Positions 9,480 to 20,432 of a stretch of 64,000 nucleotides of DNA are shown one piece after another. This stretch comes from Diaporthe sp. PMI_573. Lineage: Eukaryota; Ascomycota; Sordariomycetes; Diaporthales; Diaporthaceae. The first letter of the stretch is position 1. Each line of letters begins with the position of its first letter. The position numbers were made by a program, and so were the translations under genes. The notes beneath the pieces are model-generated. The model did no database searches, was not told where the DNA came from, and saw nothing but the letters and a program-made list of their open reading frames with translations. The DNA lies in the NCBI GenBank assembly GCA_021399435.1, contig JAJTUP010000090.1:173652-237651 (forward strand), written 5' to 3'.

Positions 9480-9929
9480 CTTCGTGTCTAATTTAATACT
9501 TTGTGATTAAAGAATTTTAAACTAGGAATAACAGTCGGCAAAGAATTAGCGAGGCCATATCAAAAACTAAGATTCTATAGGTGATCATAGACATTCTTTC
9601 GATATGCTGACAGTGTCCGCCTTTCTTCAGGGCTGCGAGATGCATGAGGTCAAATGGTGGCCGCTATGATGAGCTAGTAGGAATTCCCGGAGTGCCGAAG
9701 TATAATCTCGGTAACTGGTCCGAGGCCGAGGTTGCAACCTGTCAGACTAGCATGGGTCTCCACCACACACATCGTCTCTCATGAGTCTAGGTTTAGGAAT
9801 CACGACAAAAGGAACCTGCCTCTCTTTCAAAAAAAAACCGTCAAGAACAGGCTCCACGCCATCATCAGAAAAGGGAAATTCAGAGCCCCCGGCACCTCCT
9901 CCCGCTCCTCCCCCCCTGATTGTGTGAAC
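9480..9929. other. Intergenic stretch, no supported gene
   Basis: About 450 bases downstream of the Est1-like gene. It contains an A-run (9830-9836) and a C-rich patch near 9893-9916. A plus frame at 9732-10058 overlaps the Est1 3' end and is treated as chance. Confidence 0.4.
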
Positions 9930-12181
9930 TCAAGAGCTTGCTCGTTCAGTCATCATGGAGGCACCTTTATCCAAGACTGGTGGATTGTCGCAGTTGTCTT
10001 TCTCAGTAATGAAACCCACGGTGCCTTGGTCGGCCGTGGCTGTACCCTTGCCACATAAAGTACTGTCCTTGCTTGTGTCGTATACAGAGTACTCTTTCTG
10101 GTACTCAGGTGTCGCACCGAATTGCTTGGTTTGTTTGTTATAGGTAAGCCACTTGCCAGGGAGTGCGAGGTTGTAGCCCAGCCAGAGGACACGCTCCTTC
10201 CTCTGCTCGGTCATGGAAGCGAGTTCAAAGCTCCTTTCGTCGTCATCCACATTGTGGCTGGAAAACCAGTCATGTGGGAATAGTCTGTCAGTCCAGAGGA
10301 GGCCTCGGAGAGACCAGTCCTCTGGTAGAGGCCTGTCGCTTGGTCGTGGAAATTCCTCAGACTCGATGCATACATGGTTCTGAAAGCTAATCGACAGGGA
10401 GTTGAGCATCAACACTATCAGTGCCCAGGGAAACACGTCTTCGATGTAACCCATAGCAGCCTCATTGCCAGCGATGAACTTCATGAAAGACAGGCGGACA
10501 TTGAGATAAGGTAAAACATTAGGGTCGCCGTAACGGCGCGAGATGATCGCATCACACTTCTCGGCGAATTCAGAAGCTTCAGTAAAGACTTCGGATGGTT
10601 TCGGCTTGTCTTCTGTTGAGTTCTCCATAAACGTGTCTCTGTCCGACTCCGGCAGGATAGCCGTCATTAAAACGTTGGCATTGCCGTGCGTGTTTGCCTC
10701 GGTCTTTCCATACTCCAATTGGGCATTGCAATTTGAAATGGCAATTAAGGCGCCAGGCTCTATCCAATTCCTTGTTGTCCGCGCAATGTGGTTATCCAGG
10801 TGTGCAAGAAATTGATCCTTGGCCTTTTCGTATTCGACGAGGAGTCCATCGCGACCTTTGGAAAGCGCCTTGTCCTTCTCGTCCGTATTGCTTCTGATGA
10901 AAAGAACGCCATGTGCCTTGACAAAGTTCAGGTTGATAGCTTGTAGTCGAGTCTGAGTTCCGTCGATGATTGGATCGAATAGTGTGAGGATGCTGTCCCT
11001 TGCGGACTTGAACGGTATCGCGACACACAGACTCTTCGTGTAGTAGAAGAGTTGTTTAACCGCATAAGGTCTCGCAAGTATTGCAAGGTGGTGGTAAAGT
11101 CTCCCGGTAGTAGGCGCCTTGTCGCTAGCTTTAGAGTACCAGTACCTGGACACGTCTGTCCAGATTTCCCTGTCGTGTATATCCTCATCCTCGATTGCCA
11201 TACGATACCGACCGAGGTCGCCCAGGCACTCAATCCAAGTGTCCTCGAAATTTGGGACCGTCTCGTACAGCAAGGCCATCATCGAGTACGCAAGATAAAT
11301 GAAGGTAAGCATGTGCTCCAAAGAGGCAGGAAGCCTATGGCGTAATAATTCAAGGAACGAATGTATACCATGGCGCCACATCCTCGCCGGCATGGAATAC
11401 TTTGACGCAAGTCTCCTCAGAGCCGGGCTTCCTGATGGGTGCTGTGAAGCTAAAAAGAAGTCGTGGTGTTCATGCAAGAGAGTGCGGTGTAGCGCAATCA
11501 GTGCTTGCCATTGTTCATTGTTGAGCTTGTGATTTGAATCATTTTGCGCACTCTGTGAGCTATCAACCTCGATGCACTTGGACTCGACCCTACGATTGTC
11601 AATAGTCGGTTAGTAGGACATCGCAAGCAACGAGACAGGCACACCACGAGACTGAAAGTGACGCACATAACTAAACCGGCATAAATTCCCTTCACTTCGG
11701 CAACTAATTGTTCTTGACTGATTGGACGGGTTTCTGGTTGCCCAATCATCGTATTCACAGAAGGAACTTCCTCTGCCGACTGAGTACTGACTTCGTCGTC
11801 GCGTCCGCGGGACTGTCGAGGATTTGGTTGAGGTGCAGGTTGGGCTGGCACCGAAGTTCGGGTTGAAATCGGGTTACCCTCATTCCATAATCGACCTCCT
11901 GTTCTCCGGGCAGGAAAATCAGGCGTCGACTCGTCTGCAGTGGTGGCTTTTGGTCTCGAGCGTCTACTTGGGGAGGGCGAACGGGTGCGGTCGCCGGCTT
12001 TGACCGAGTTCGTCGGGCTTTTTAGCTGGTTTCTCGCTGGCGAAGCATCTTTAGTCCCTGTATCACCACGTGAAGCAGGTTCAGGAGGATCTCGCGGAGC
12101 AGCGTCCTCAGCGTTGTCATTGCTGGGGCCTTGCCGTCGCTGTTCTCTTGCCGAGGTCGACGAAGACCCATCGTCCCTCAT
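9930..12181 (-). CDS. Est1/SMG7-type DNA/RNA-binding domain protein
   Basis: Two exons, 12181-11667 and 11589-9930, joined by a 77-nt intron (donor GTGCGT, branch CTAAC, acceptor GTAG) restore one 724-residue frame. Residues 1 to about 150 are low complexity and basic/serine-rich (TRSPSPSRRSRPK). The middle holds the Est1-type helical repeat domain: SKYSMPARMWRHGIHSFLE, then GRLYHHLAILARPYAVKQLF and SARDSILTLFDP, the core shared by fungal Est1-domain proteins and SMG5/6/7. Those relatives act in telomerase recruitment or nonsense-mediated decay; many fungi have extra paralogues of unknown role. No PIN nuclease domain is evident. An in-frame open segment continues upstream of the ATG to a possible acceptor at about 12210, so a further 5' exon is possible. 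A degraded hAT element begins about 110 bp upstream. Confidence 0.78.
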
Positions 12182-12294
12182 GTCTGTTGGGGCAGCTTGG
12201 TTGCTATAAAAAAGTCAGTCGAGCACACGAAAGAGTTTGACCCCGTCGCAACACACTTCTTTTGTCGGCGTAAATGGTTGATCCAGCCTTGAGC

Positions 12295-14890
12295 CAGGGT
12301 TCAAATCCACGACACTCCACGACACATTTGTGAATATGGCGTGGATATGGATGCTGACTAATGACTTCGATGTGGAATGGGTGGAAATGGATCCATTATG
12401 GAAATGGATCCATATTGTGGAATTTGTGGAATGGAAACCTACTTCGTCCAACAATGGTAATTAGTGGGTCGCATCCATGCCTTGGTCATTTTGTCACTCG
12501 TCCATTAGAATCCTATCTAGCGACCCGATCAAACCAGCACGCAACCAACTCCGTAGTGTCTGACAAAGCCCAATTGTACTGGCATCTAGCCTATTGCGGC
12601 TCTTGGTAACCATGCGGCCAGTGGTCGAGAATAGCCTCTCACACTCGGCTGACATAAGTGGCACAGTAAGCAGATCCAAGGCCATCCTAGACAGCCGGGG
12701 GTATTTGAGCCGCCTTATGTGCCAGTATTCGTAGGGATCTGTGACAGAAGCGTCAACATCCTCGATATCGCGCTGCCACTGCTTGTATTCATCAAGATCC
12801 AGACCGCCAACTGAGGACCTAGGGGATTGAGCTGGGGATTGAATGTGCGACTCGGTAACAGAAATCCCTCCAGCCATCAGTCCTCGCTTTTTCGTGCGCC
12901 ACGCTGTGAACTTGTTTCTTGAGGTCTTCAGACGCTTATTGGCAGGCAATTCAATCTCTGGATCATCAACCTCAAGGTCCCTATACTCTCTCTCCCCAAA
13001 GATCCTGGACCATCTCCTGCGCCTTGGTAATCCACAGCTGTCTTTCCTCGTCGTCTCCCCACAAATCGTGAAACAGTGCCCACCGGTAAGCAGGATGGAG
13101 AACTGCGGCGCCATAGATCAGGGGGCTATCGTTCAAATGCTCGTAGTATTCGTTCAATTTGAGCCAACCCAGGTTGATGTTGACTGCGAGGTGGTGGCCG
13201 TCTGGAAAATTGGCGACTGCTCTTTTCGCGGATTCAAGGGCTTCGAGAAGAAATTCGTACGCGTGAATAAGATCCCAGCTTGTACCTGTACAAGTCAGCT
13301 GCTAGAATAAGAATAGGGCCGCTTTTGCGAAGTCTAAGGCTTACCAGACAGTGGGGGCTCGACCTCGTTTTCCTCGACGTTTCTGCGGTGTTTTCCCTGT
13401 CCATCACCCTCAAGGCCTTTCACAACCAGCTTGAAGTCAAGCAAAATGTCGTAAAGAGTCCCGAGCACATGCCAATCATCAGTTGTCATGCGGTTCTCTT
13501 CCTTCAGGAAGAAGGGCTGCTTGGAGCCCTTTTTGATGTTGCCAGCTCTCGTCAAGTTGGCCTTCTCCCACTCGTTTGACGCTCTCTGGACAAAAGAATT
13601 ATAAAATGGCCTTAAAACCAGAGCACGCTCAATCATCGAGAATTGAGAAAGCCACCGGGTAGCATTGTCGACCACAACTCCAACTGGACGGTGTTTCTTG
13701 AGCTGAGCGTCGTCAGAGAGTTGGCTCTCGACAGCCTGTACCTTCTTGAGCATATCGGTCCACGTGTCCGATCTGCTCACCTCCTAGGACTTCGTGAGTA
13801 TAACAAATAAAATCGGGGACTGAGCCACCTACAACAGCAAAGTTATGCCATTTTCCAACGGAGCCTCGCCTCCTCCAGACTTCATGCTCCTTCGCTGCCG
13901 TGTGAAGTCCTTCGAAGAGCTCTTTCTCAAAAGCATCCGGGTTCTTGCCATACAGCATCTGTTTCACTACTATGTTGACAACGTGGCCAACGCAGCGAAC
14001 CCATCGCTTTTTCCAGTCGAAGCTGAATTCTAATGCAAGCTCCTCCATCGAGGTTTTATTGTTACCGGCATTATCCAGTGTGAAATACCCGATTTTATCG
14101 CTGATCTCGTACTCTCGAATGATCTCGATGATCTGCCCGGCGATATTCTCGCCTGCGTGCCGCTCTGTAAGTTCAGGCAGGCCGAGGACACACTTCTGTG
14201 GCCGGTCGTTGGAATCCCGAAACACACATGTGATGCCGTATAAGGCGTGTCGGTTACCAGACTTCCAGCCATCGTACTGGATATGGATCTGTCCTGGACT
14301 CTTCCGCAAAGCATCCTTCACTCTTTCCATGTTGTTGGTAAATTCTCGTTCTGCGATGGCACGCACGGTCACGCCAGTAATGTTAGCTTTTGTGATCTCG
14401 ACAGATGGATTGAGGTAGTTGAAGATGTCTCGAAGATCTTGATCGTTGACGATCGAGAAGGATTGGTTAGAATTGACAATCCAGTTGACAAGTTTCTGCT
14501 GGAATACAGTTTTGTCGAAACGTTTGATCAGCGTATTGATCAAATCTTGTTCCTTCGGCTCCGGGGGTTCAACTGTAGGATTGTTGCAATGGACTGATGT
14601 GCTTTCTCAGATGCCTTTGCAGGCTTTTGCCTCTTACCCGTCGGATCCATGATGCCATTGTGGTCCGTGTACAGATGACCCTCAGCGTTCTGCAACCCTT
14701 TGATGGCATAACTCTTTGGCCTCGGCCGGTAAGAGTGTGGACCATGGTGGTGTTTGTGTAACAACAACAAACGACTGGCTCCCAGCGCTCAAGATTACCA
14801 TTCTTCAGTCGGACAGGCAGCTGAGGGCTTATGTACGAATACTCTAGAGCTCCAAAAACACCTTCTGCAGTTTTCATACAGTAATCCATC
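12295..14890 (-). pseudogene. Degraded hAT transposon with transposase pseudogene
   Basis: Blocks in order on the minus strand: a BED-finger-like start region (14889-14569); catalytic region (14543-13790) with IQYDGWKSGNRHALYGITC and IGYFTLDNAGNNKTSMEELA; middle (13780-13334) with VDNATRWLSQFSMIERAL; and the C-terminal dimerisation block KYPRLSRMALDLLTVPLMSA then ECERLFSTTGRM (13114-12494). An intron at about 13326-13270 (donor GTAAGC) is plausible. Frameshifts are visible near 14760, 14560, 13790 and 12985 (a GA run), so the gene is dead. The low-coordinate end probably starts CAGGGTTCAAATCCAC at 12295, resembling the ends of the hAT at 58.96 kb, with many GTGGAT/ATCCAC subterminal motifs. 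The other end and a target duplication were not found. Confidence 0.8.
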
Positions 14891-15235
14891 GAGGACCCAG
14901 CCTGACCAAAAACGCTTCGGTCCCATATACGCCTCCCTTCGTTCGTGCTGTCGCTTTCTCTCGTCCTCTCTATTGTACAGTACTGTGGTCATTAGACGAA
15001 ATAGATTTCGAATAGTTACCCCTCCAGCCCGCTGGTATCCTCTGGCCCTCTAATGCACACTCGAGCCGCCCCTAACCCTAAAATGCATCTTTCCTACCAA
15101 GGGCGAGATGCGTGAAGTCGCCCTCGCTACATCGGTCCTTTTTGAATCTTAAGGTTACCTCACTAACTGTGAGGCTACCCATGCTTATACTTCCCAACCC
15201 CAATCTCAACTAAACAACTCCTGGTCCCATCTCTA
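14891..15235. other. Intergenic stretch, no supported gene
   Basis: Contains a short inverted repeat, GGTTACCTCAC ... GTGAGGCTACC, at about 15153-15179 just beyond the ligase 3' end. It could be an RNA hairpin in the ligase 3' UTR. No gene was recognised. Confidence 0.35.
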
Positions 15236-18229
15236 TCATTCCCTAATCTCATCAATAGACCCAAAATAATGCCTCCTCCAAACCTCCTTCCTGTTCGCAC
15301 CCGTGCTGGCCGTCTGCCTCGTACCTCCATCATCGCTCCTTCGGTTTCTCCTCTCCTCGTCCGTGACGGCCTCCAGAAGCCGCCAGTCATACGCAAGAAC
15401 AACCTCCGCCCGACCATCCCGCCTGCGCAACGGTCTAGACTCAAGCTCTCGCAGGAACACGCTCGTGGCCTCGCTGCGGTGGCATTCCACGAGCACGAGC
15501 CGCCGGTGTCTCATTCTGGCGCCAGCCTGGGCCACCTGGGAGGCGAGCCATGACGGAATGTCGGTGAACACGCCGCTGACACCGTGAGCTGGCAGTAGGT
15601 CCTCGGTGAGCAGGGGCATGTTGGCGATGCATGGGGAGAGAAGCACAAGGGTGTCCGCCAAGGCGCATGCACCACCGGCATACCCGCACGACACTGCCGA
15701 AGAACGCTGAGGCCGGGTAGGGCTTGGGTTAGAGAGTGTCGGAGCTGTTGGTGGAGGAAGTATAGAGATGTTGATGTCTTTAGCATCATGTTCTGTCGCA
15801 CCACTCGGCAGGCGCGGCACTGTGGGTGTAGGGAGGTTCCCTTGGGAGGATGGCGCCGACGCGATATCCTCAAGCGGCTGGCGCTGGCTGCGCTGGCTAT
15901 TAGACAGCGTCGGTAATGTCAGATCGATAACCTCTAACTCTTTTCTCCTGGATTTCACTGAACGCGGTGAACCTGACAGTGGCTCTCCGTGTCTCTTGCG
16001 AAGTGACTGTTGAGTTGGCCGTCTCTCTGCCGGGCTGGAGCCAGCTTGGATTGCGGACGATGTGGGCGGCGTCGGCAATCCAGCCTTGACAGTAGCGATG
16101 GCACTGGTGTGGGCCGGTCTAACTGGGGATTCTTCGATGCGTTGCGGCGTTTTGGTCTGGGAGGTAGATGTGCTCGCCGTTGTCTCTGACCTTTGGCTCT
16201 CTTGCAAAGTCGCCTTCCGCCTCTTTGGCTCGGCTTCCTCTAAAGCATCAACCCAACGCGCCAACTCTTGGCTATCTTCCCTCTCTGGACAGTTCAGTTC
16301 CTCCTCTGCAAGTGCTTGTAGCTCTTGGAAAGTGAGACAATCCTTGAAGGTCCTGTCAGAGTGGATCTTTGACACGTAAGGGAATCGCAAGCTGAAAAAC
16401 GCAGTGCTGGATTCCTTGTGGAAGGAGAAGCAAGTGATCTCGAAGACTGCCGGCTCGGTGAAAGCCATAGTGACCTTCCTTCCCTGAGCAATACCGGGTG
16501 GCACGTTGAGAATTGGTGCCTTGTCGTCATCCAAAGGTACCGTCTCCGTGAACCACGTCCTCCGCAAGGTGTCCATTACTGTAGCACTGACCTCAACCTC
16601 GTTCACTATCGTGAACTCAGGCCTGGCGTCCCACCGTTCGACACCCTCTTTGTTCGTGAGGCAACCGAGATAAAAATGGGTGTGCTTTGCCGTTGGCATT
16701 TTGAGTATTTTGGCCCTGGTAGGACAATAACGGCCGCTCACCACAGCTAGGTCGCCAATCTCCCCCATTCCCTTGATATACCCCTTTTTGAGCTTCACGC
16801 AGCAGGATGCATAGCTCCGCTTATTGCGTCCGAAGCTGAAGTATGGCTCATCAGGCTTGAGCACAAGCCCCTCTTCCCGCCTGACAATGCAAGAGGCAAA
16901 GGCTTCTTTGAGGTCTTCAGCAGCAACCCGTGAAGAGAAATTGACAATCTGCCTTTGAACGAGAGCCGCTCGCCCAGTCTGACACTGCACTAATTTTGAG
17001 AGTCGGGAAAATCTTGCGGAGTGTCGAACATTGAGAAGCGACTCGTCGTCCACGCGCAGGATATCGTAGTAGACAATCATCAAGTGCTCCCATTTATGAG
17101 CTTGACTGTCCTCGCTGGTGCCGATACACCTTCCGGACCTGCTAATATGCTTCCGTAATTTGTCGAAACTTAGGATCCTCTGCTCCCTGTCGCTATACAC
17201 GACAACCTCGCCTTCGAGGATGCAGCATTGTTTGAACTTACACGAGGAAGTGCCCAACCCCAAAGAATTTTCGATGACACTGTGCAGTTTTTTCTTATCT
17301 TGAGTGCTATCTTTGCCACTCTTCGAGAATATTTGTATGCGGTCCGAGCCCTTCGAGAGGTCAATGTGGATTTGGCAATATTCGCCATCCATTTTGTTCT
17401 CAACACTCATGAAGCCCTTGCCCATCTCAAGACAATGCCTGATGCTACGGCCTTTCAGCCACGTCTGGCGGCCGACTTTGACGCCAATTTGAGGTTTGAA
17501 AAGTCTTGGGAGGTCTTCGGAGTCCATCTCTCTGAATGTAACACGGCTGCGTTCTTGCTCCAGCAGCCGAGTCGCAACGGTAAAATCATCGTGTATCCTC
17601 ATAATGTCGGGCAAGAGGCGATGGCAGCTAGCATATACCAAGCGTTCCGGGACGATAACCGGTAGGAAACTCTTGATAATCAACCTTGTCGCCCATTTTG
17701 CCTCTCTTGCGGTAAGTCTGCGGAACAGTGTTTCAAGCGGCCCATCATGCTTTGAACTGGAGGACTCAATGGACGGCTTGCCCGAAGACCTCACTGACGG
17801 CGCACTGAACGAGTTTCTGGCTGCCAAGGCGTGAAGGAGAGCATCAATCTCTTCCACCGTAGCAGTGGCATTTCGCACGCTTGGAGTTTGCTGGAGAATA
17901 GCTTCAGCGCAATTACCAAGGTCGAGGCCACTTCCCGGGACTGTCCATCTGCTCAACTCCTTGACCCTCGAGTGACCGAGTCTGCACGCTCGCGCAATCT
18001 TTGGCTGGAGAGTCTTTTCTTTTATGCCGAAAACCCGATCGGTGCGCCTCTCTGGTAGCAACGTGGACAGTAGAGCGCACTTGTCTGTATCGTCATCGTC
18101 TAGCTCTTGCCGATATCGCGCAAACCAGTCCTCGACGATCGCTTGCTCTCCACGTTTGCCTCGCCTGCGCTTGATGTCGTTCTCAAGGCTTTGCAAAAGC
18201 TCGCACACCCAGGTGAAAAGGAAGGGCAT
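15236..18229 (-). CDS. ATP-dependent DNA ligase domain protein (997 aa)
   Basis: A single uninterrupted 997-codon frame from ATG at 18229. The nucleotidyltransferase core is complete: motif I ENKMDGEY with adenylated lysine K279; motif III LEGEVVVYS at about 339-347; IIIa MIVYYDIL at 384-391; motif IV EEGLVLK at 452-458; and motif V CCVKLKKGY at 476-484. An N-terminal helical DNA-binding domain (1-245) and an OB-fold (485-650) follow family order, most like eukaryotic ligase IV-type enzymes, which seal double-strand breaks. From about 660 to 850 the chain is disordered and Ser/Pro/Thr-rich. The last 140 residues (GACALADTLVLLSPCIA ... EVVLAYDWRLLEAV) could be a divergent BRCT-like region, but the tandem BRCT repeats of true ligase IV are not evident. 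It is therefore more likely an accessory ligase paralogue than the core end-joining enzyme. Confidence 0.85.
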   Translation of the reverse strand: MPFLFTWVCELLQSLENDIKRRRGKRGEQAIVEDWFARYRQELDDDDTDKCALLSTLLPERRTDRVFGIKEKTLQPKIARACRLGHSRVKELSRWTVPGSGLDLGNCAEAILQQTPSVRNATATVEEIDALLHALAARNSFSAPSVRSSGKPSIESSSSKHDGPLETLFRRLTAREAKWATRLIIKSFLPVIVPERLVYASCHRLLPDIMRIHDDFTVATRLLEQERSRVTFREMDSEDLPRLFKPQIGVKVGRQTWLKGRSIRHCLEMGKGFMSVENKMDGEYCQIHIDLSKGSDRIQIFSKSGKDSTQDKKKLHSVIENSLGLGTSSCKFKQCCILEGEVVVYSDREQRILSFDKLRKHISRSGRCIGTSEDSQAHKWEHLMIVYYDILRVDDESLLNVRHSARFSRLSKLVQCQTGRAALVQRQIVNFSSRVAAEDLKEAFASCIVRREEGLVLKPDEPYFSFGRNKRSYASCCVKLKKGYIKGMGEIGDLAVVSGRYCPTRAKILKMPTAKHTHFYLGCLTNKEGVERWDARPEFTIVNEVEVSATVMDTLRRTWFTETVPLDDDKAPILNVPPGIAQGRKVTMAFTEPAVFEITCFSFHKESSTAFFSLRFPYVSKIHSDRTFKDCLTFQELQALAEEELNCPEREDSQELARWVDALEEAEPKRRKATLQESQRSETTASTSTSQTKTPQRIEESPVRPAHTSAIATVKAGLPTPPTSSAIQAGSSPAERRPTQQSLRKRHGEPLSGSPRSVKSRRKELEVIDLTLPTLSNSQRSQRQPLEDIASAPSSQGNLPTPTVPRLPSGATEHDAKDINISILPPPTAPTLSNPSPTRPQRSSAVSCGYAGGACALADTLVLLSPCIANMPLLTEDLLPAHGVSGVFTDIPSWLASQVAQAGARMRHRRLVLVECHRSEATSVFLRELESRPLRRRDGRAEVVLAYDWRLLEAVTDEERRNRRSDDGGTRQTASTGANRKEVWRRHYFGSIDEIRE

Positions 18230-18811
18230 ATTCCGAACAAGACATGAGTAGTAAGCAAAGGGAGGACGAAGGAGGGCTCAAGTTTTTAGCAAGCTGACGG
18301 ATTCGACAGTGAGATAAATAGCTGCGGCGTGTCGAGTACGTAATTCGGTAGGCAGCCAACATGGGTTCGATCGGGTACAATGGAGCGGGAGGGATGAATG
18401 CAGCCGACTTGATGCCTCATCCCGTACTGGCCGGCAAACGGGTGGGTGACTTCTTTTCGAGGTCGCGTGCCCGAGTGGGAACTGGAATAGAAACTGTACT
18501 ACCGGCAAGTACTGTACAGTACTGTACTATATAGTGCAGTACTGTATTGCGGGAGTGATTGCCGCTTTTGCGCTTCCCTAGATGCAAGCACGAGTGCCGC
18601 TATTGCTAATGACACCTCTATGCAGAGCCACATGCGCTTGGTTTGGAGTGAATACTCGTCAAAGCTATAAGGAAGTGCGACTTATCACTTGATACTGAAA
18701 GCCTCTAAAAATCTTATAGCAGAAGTAACTAAGAAATATATTGTCCGAATATGTTGGAAGGGCTTCCAGACGTCGATACCCTGCAGAGATAGGTCTCATC
18801 CCTGCGATGAC
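18230..18811. other. Ligase upstream region
   Basis: About 580 bases upstream of the ligase ATG. It holds a cluster of GTACTGTACAGTACTGTAC-like palindromic repeats at about 18508-18546, a low-complexity sequence also seen near 36.5 and 55.5 kb. No gene is supported. Confidence 0.4.
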
Positions 18812-18961
18812 ATGAGGCTGCATCACCAGATTTCCCGTGATAGTTTTCCTAGGTTCAAATCTCTTCCTACAGAGATCAGATCTGATATCTGGGAACAAGC
18901 CATGCCAGTCTATGGAGTTTACACTGTCCAATTGCATGGCCAAACGGAGTCAATTCCTTAA
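18812..18961 (+). pseudogene. 2EXR-domain protein, N-terminal fragment
   Basis: The frame from ATG at 18812 reads DSFPRFKSLPTEIRSDIWEQ followed by AMPVYGVYTVQL. FxRFxxLPxEIRxxIWexAxP is the start of the fungal 2EXR domain, an F-box-like module of unknown function. The frame stops 20 codons later, and the usual remainder (150 residues or more) is absent, so this is a truncated remnant. Confidence 0.6.
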
Positions 18962-19269
18962 CCACAACGTGCTTCGCCATCAGCCGCTTTTCGAGTGGTT
19001 TACCGACTTGTGCCAATTTGTCGCGATCATCGAGATAACTTGAATATGACTATCAGAACGCTCTCCCCCGATTCTCTGAGTTGAAAATCATGCAGGGCAG
19101 GTGATACCTTAGGTCTTTTCTGTTTTAAAACCACTACGCTGGCACTCCCTCTTCTACCGTTCCTAAGCGTTCTCCTTTCTCCATGCTTCATATTGGACCG
19201 AATACTTAGATTGACGGCTGAAGAGTCTGTTTTATGAAGCCTATCTCCTGTGGTGATTACCATATTGCT
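18962..19269. other. Unassigned sequence
   Basis: About 300 bases between two relics. A minus-strand frame (19263-19027) continues the MULE-derived frame into sequence without recognisable similarity. Confidence 0.3.
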
Positions 19270-19410
19270 GTGCGATAGAGACGGGAGGGTTGTGTCATTG
19301 TGCTGAAAAGCCGGGTTGATCCTCTGAATAGACGCCGTCGTCGCCCTCGTATTATCGCCCGCCTCGCTGCCTAGACTGGTCGTTGTTGAGGTTGTCTTCT
19401 TGCCGAATAC
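19270..19410 (-). pseudogene. MULE transposase relic (C-terminal segment)
   Basis: Read on the minus strand this gives KKTTSTTTSLGSEAGDNTRA then TTASIQRINPAFQHNDTTL, closely matching the C-terminal region of the intact MULE at 22.7-25.7 kb (KQTSSTTTSLGSKAGDKTRA, TTASVQRINSAWEHNDTTL). Only about 140 bp align, so it is a small relic of an older insertion in opposite orientation. Confidence 0.75.
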
Positions 19411-20208
19411 AGCCTGCCCACGGCCCTCGGATATTGGGGATACAAGATCACTGGTAGGGATATATCAGTTGACTGCGGTGTTGAGAGAGCTCGCGAGCTG
19501 GATATCAACAACATATCGGGAATGGATTGAGCGGGTATTCCTTGGGACTGGAGGGTCGTGAATTGGTAATTTCTATGATGATAATGAAGCGTCTCGTGGT
19601 TTTCATGTCTCTACGCACTTCACTCGTTAGTTGCATAACTAGTGATTTATATAAACAATGTTGTTGTTTCAGTTGAGCTAGTGTCTTTAGGCTAGAGCTA
19701 GGATAGAGATGCCCTATGCGAGAATAGTTTAGTAAGGCTAGAAACTTATAGAGGCTATGTATAACAGGGGAGTTTCTAACCATGGTAAACCTTCTCGTAG
19801 GTTGAGAGTGTGCAACATTGGTTGTAGCCAGAAGAGATTTTAAATTGAAGCTTCTTCCTTTTTCCACTAAATGAATGACTGAAGTTGGTCTCTTTTATCC
19901 TTCCTTCTGGATCGTATTCGTCAGCTGTGACAGAATGTTCCTCACGATCTGTTTCATCCAAGTCTGATACCGTAGTTAATACAGCCCGTGTGTCAGACCG
20001 GCCTTAGTAATACGATGTGGTTTCCAACAAACCTTGACCGATAGGTTCTAGTAGGTTAGCAGCGGGTTATAGCATTATATATAAATGGATAAGGTATTAC
20101 GTCTAGTAATAAATAGGCAATGACTATGCGGGCCGAACCACATTGCTACGGGGGCCGTTTTTCTATTTGCCCAGCCAAGATCCTGAGCGAGTGACGCGTG
20201 CTAACCAG
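19411..20208. other. AT-rich unassigned stretch
   Basis: Short minus-strand frames (19867-19505, 19961-19776) show no motif. At 19989-20160 an LTR-like sequence with a TATATAAA core and partial inverted repeats (ATGTGGTT / AACCACAT) is present, but no target duplication supports it. Confidence 0.3.
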
Positions 20209-20432
20209 TGCTAGACTTGGGAATAATCATCGCCCAGAAGGCATGGCTCGAGCTTGTACTGCACACCCACGGGGCCATCAACAACGGCCTCACGGAGGTC
20301 GAGATCAGGGAGGTCGTGCTGCAGGCCACCGTCTACTGCGGCACGCCCGCCGGTGTGGAGGCAATGCAGGTTACGGAGAAGACCATCAACGAGATGATTG
20401 CGAACGGGGAGTACAAGAGACCCGAGGCCTGA
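20209..20432 (+). pseudogene. Carboxymuconolactone decarboxylase family, last exon only
   Basis: A branch/acceptor (GCTAACCAG, ending 20208) precedes [40 protein letters not shown] and [20 protein letters not shown]. This is the CMD/AhpD-like fold with its helical core; the segment matches the C-terminal half of fungal 4-carboxymuconolactone decarboxylase-like proteins. The upstream exon with the N-terminal half is not in the preceding 800 bases, so only the last exon survives. Codon use is GC-rich and clean, suggesting recent loss. It encodes no complete enzyme. Confidence 0.75.

Noticed and set aside
12287..15110. Exact boundaries and target duplication for the degraded hAT
   Set aside because: Only the low-coordinate end could be guessed; candidate 8-mers next to it (CCTTGAGC) have no partner near the other end.
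19989..20165. Possible solo LTR starting TGTGTCAG with a TATATAAA core
   Set aside because: No clear CA end and no matching target duplication.
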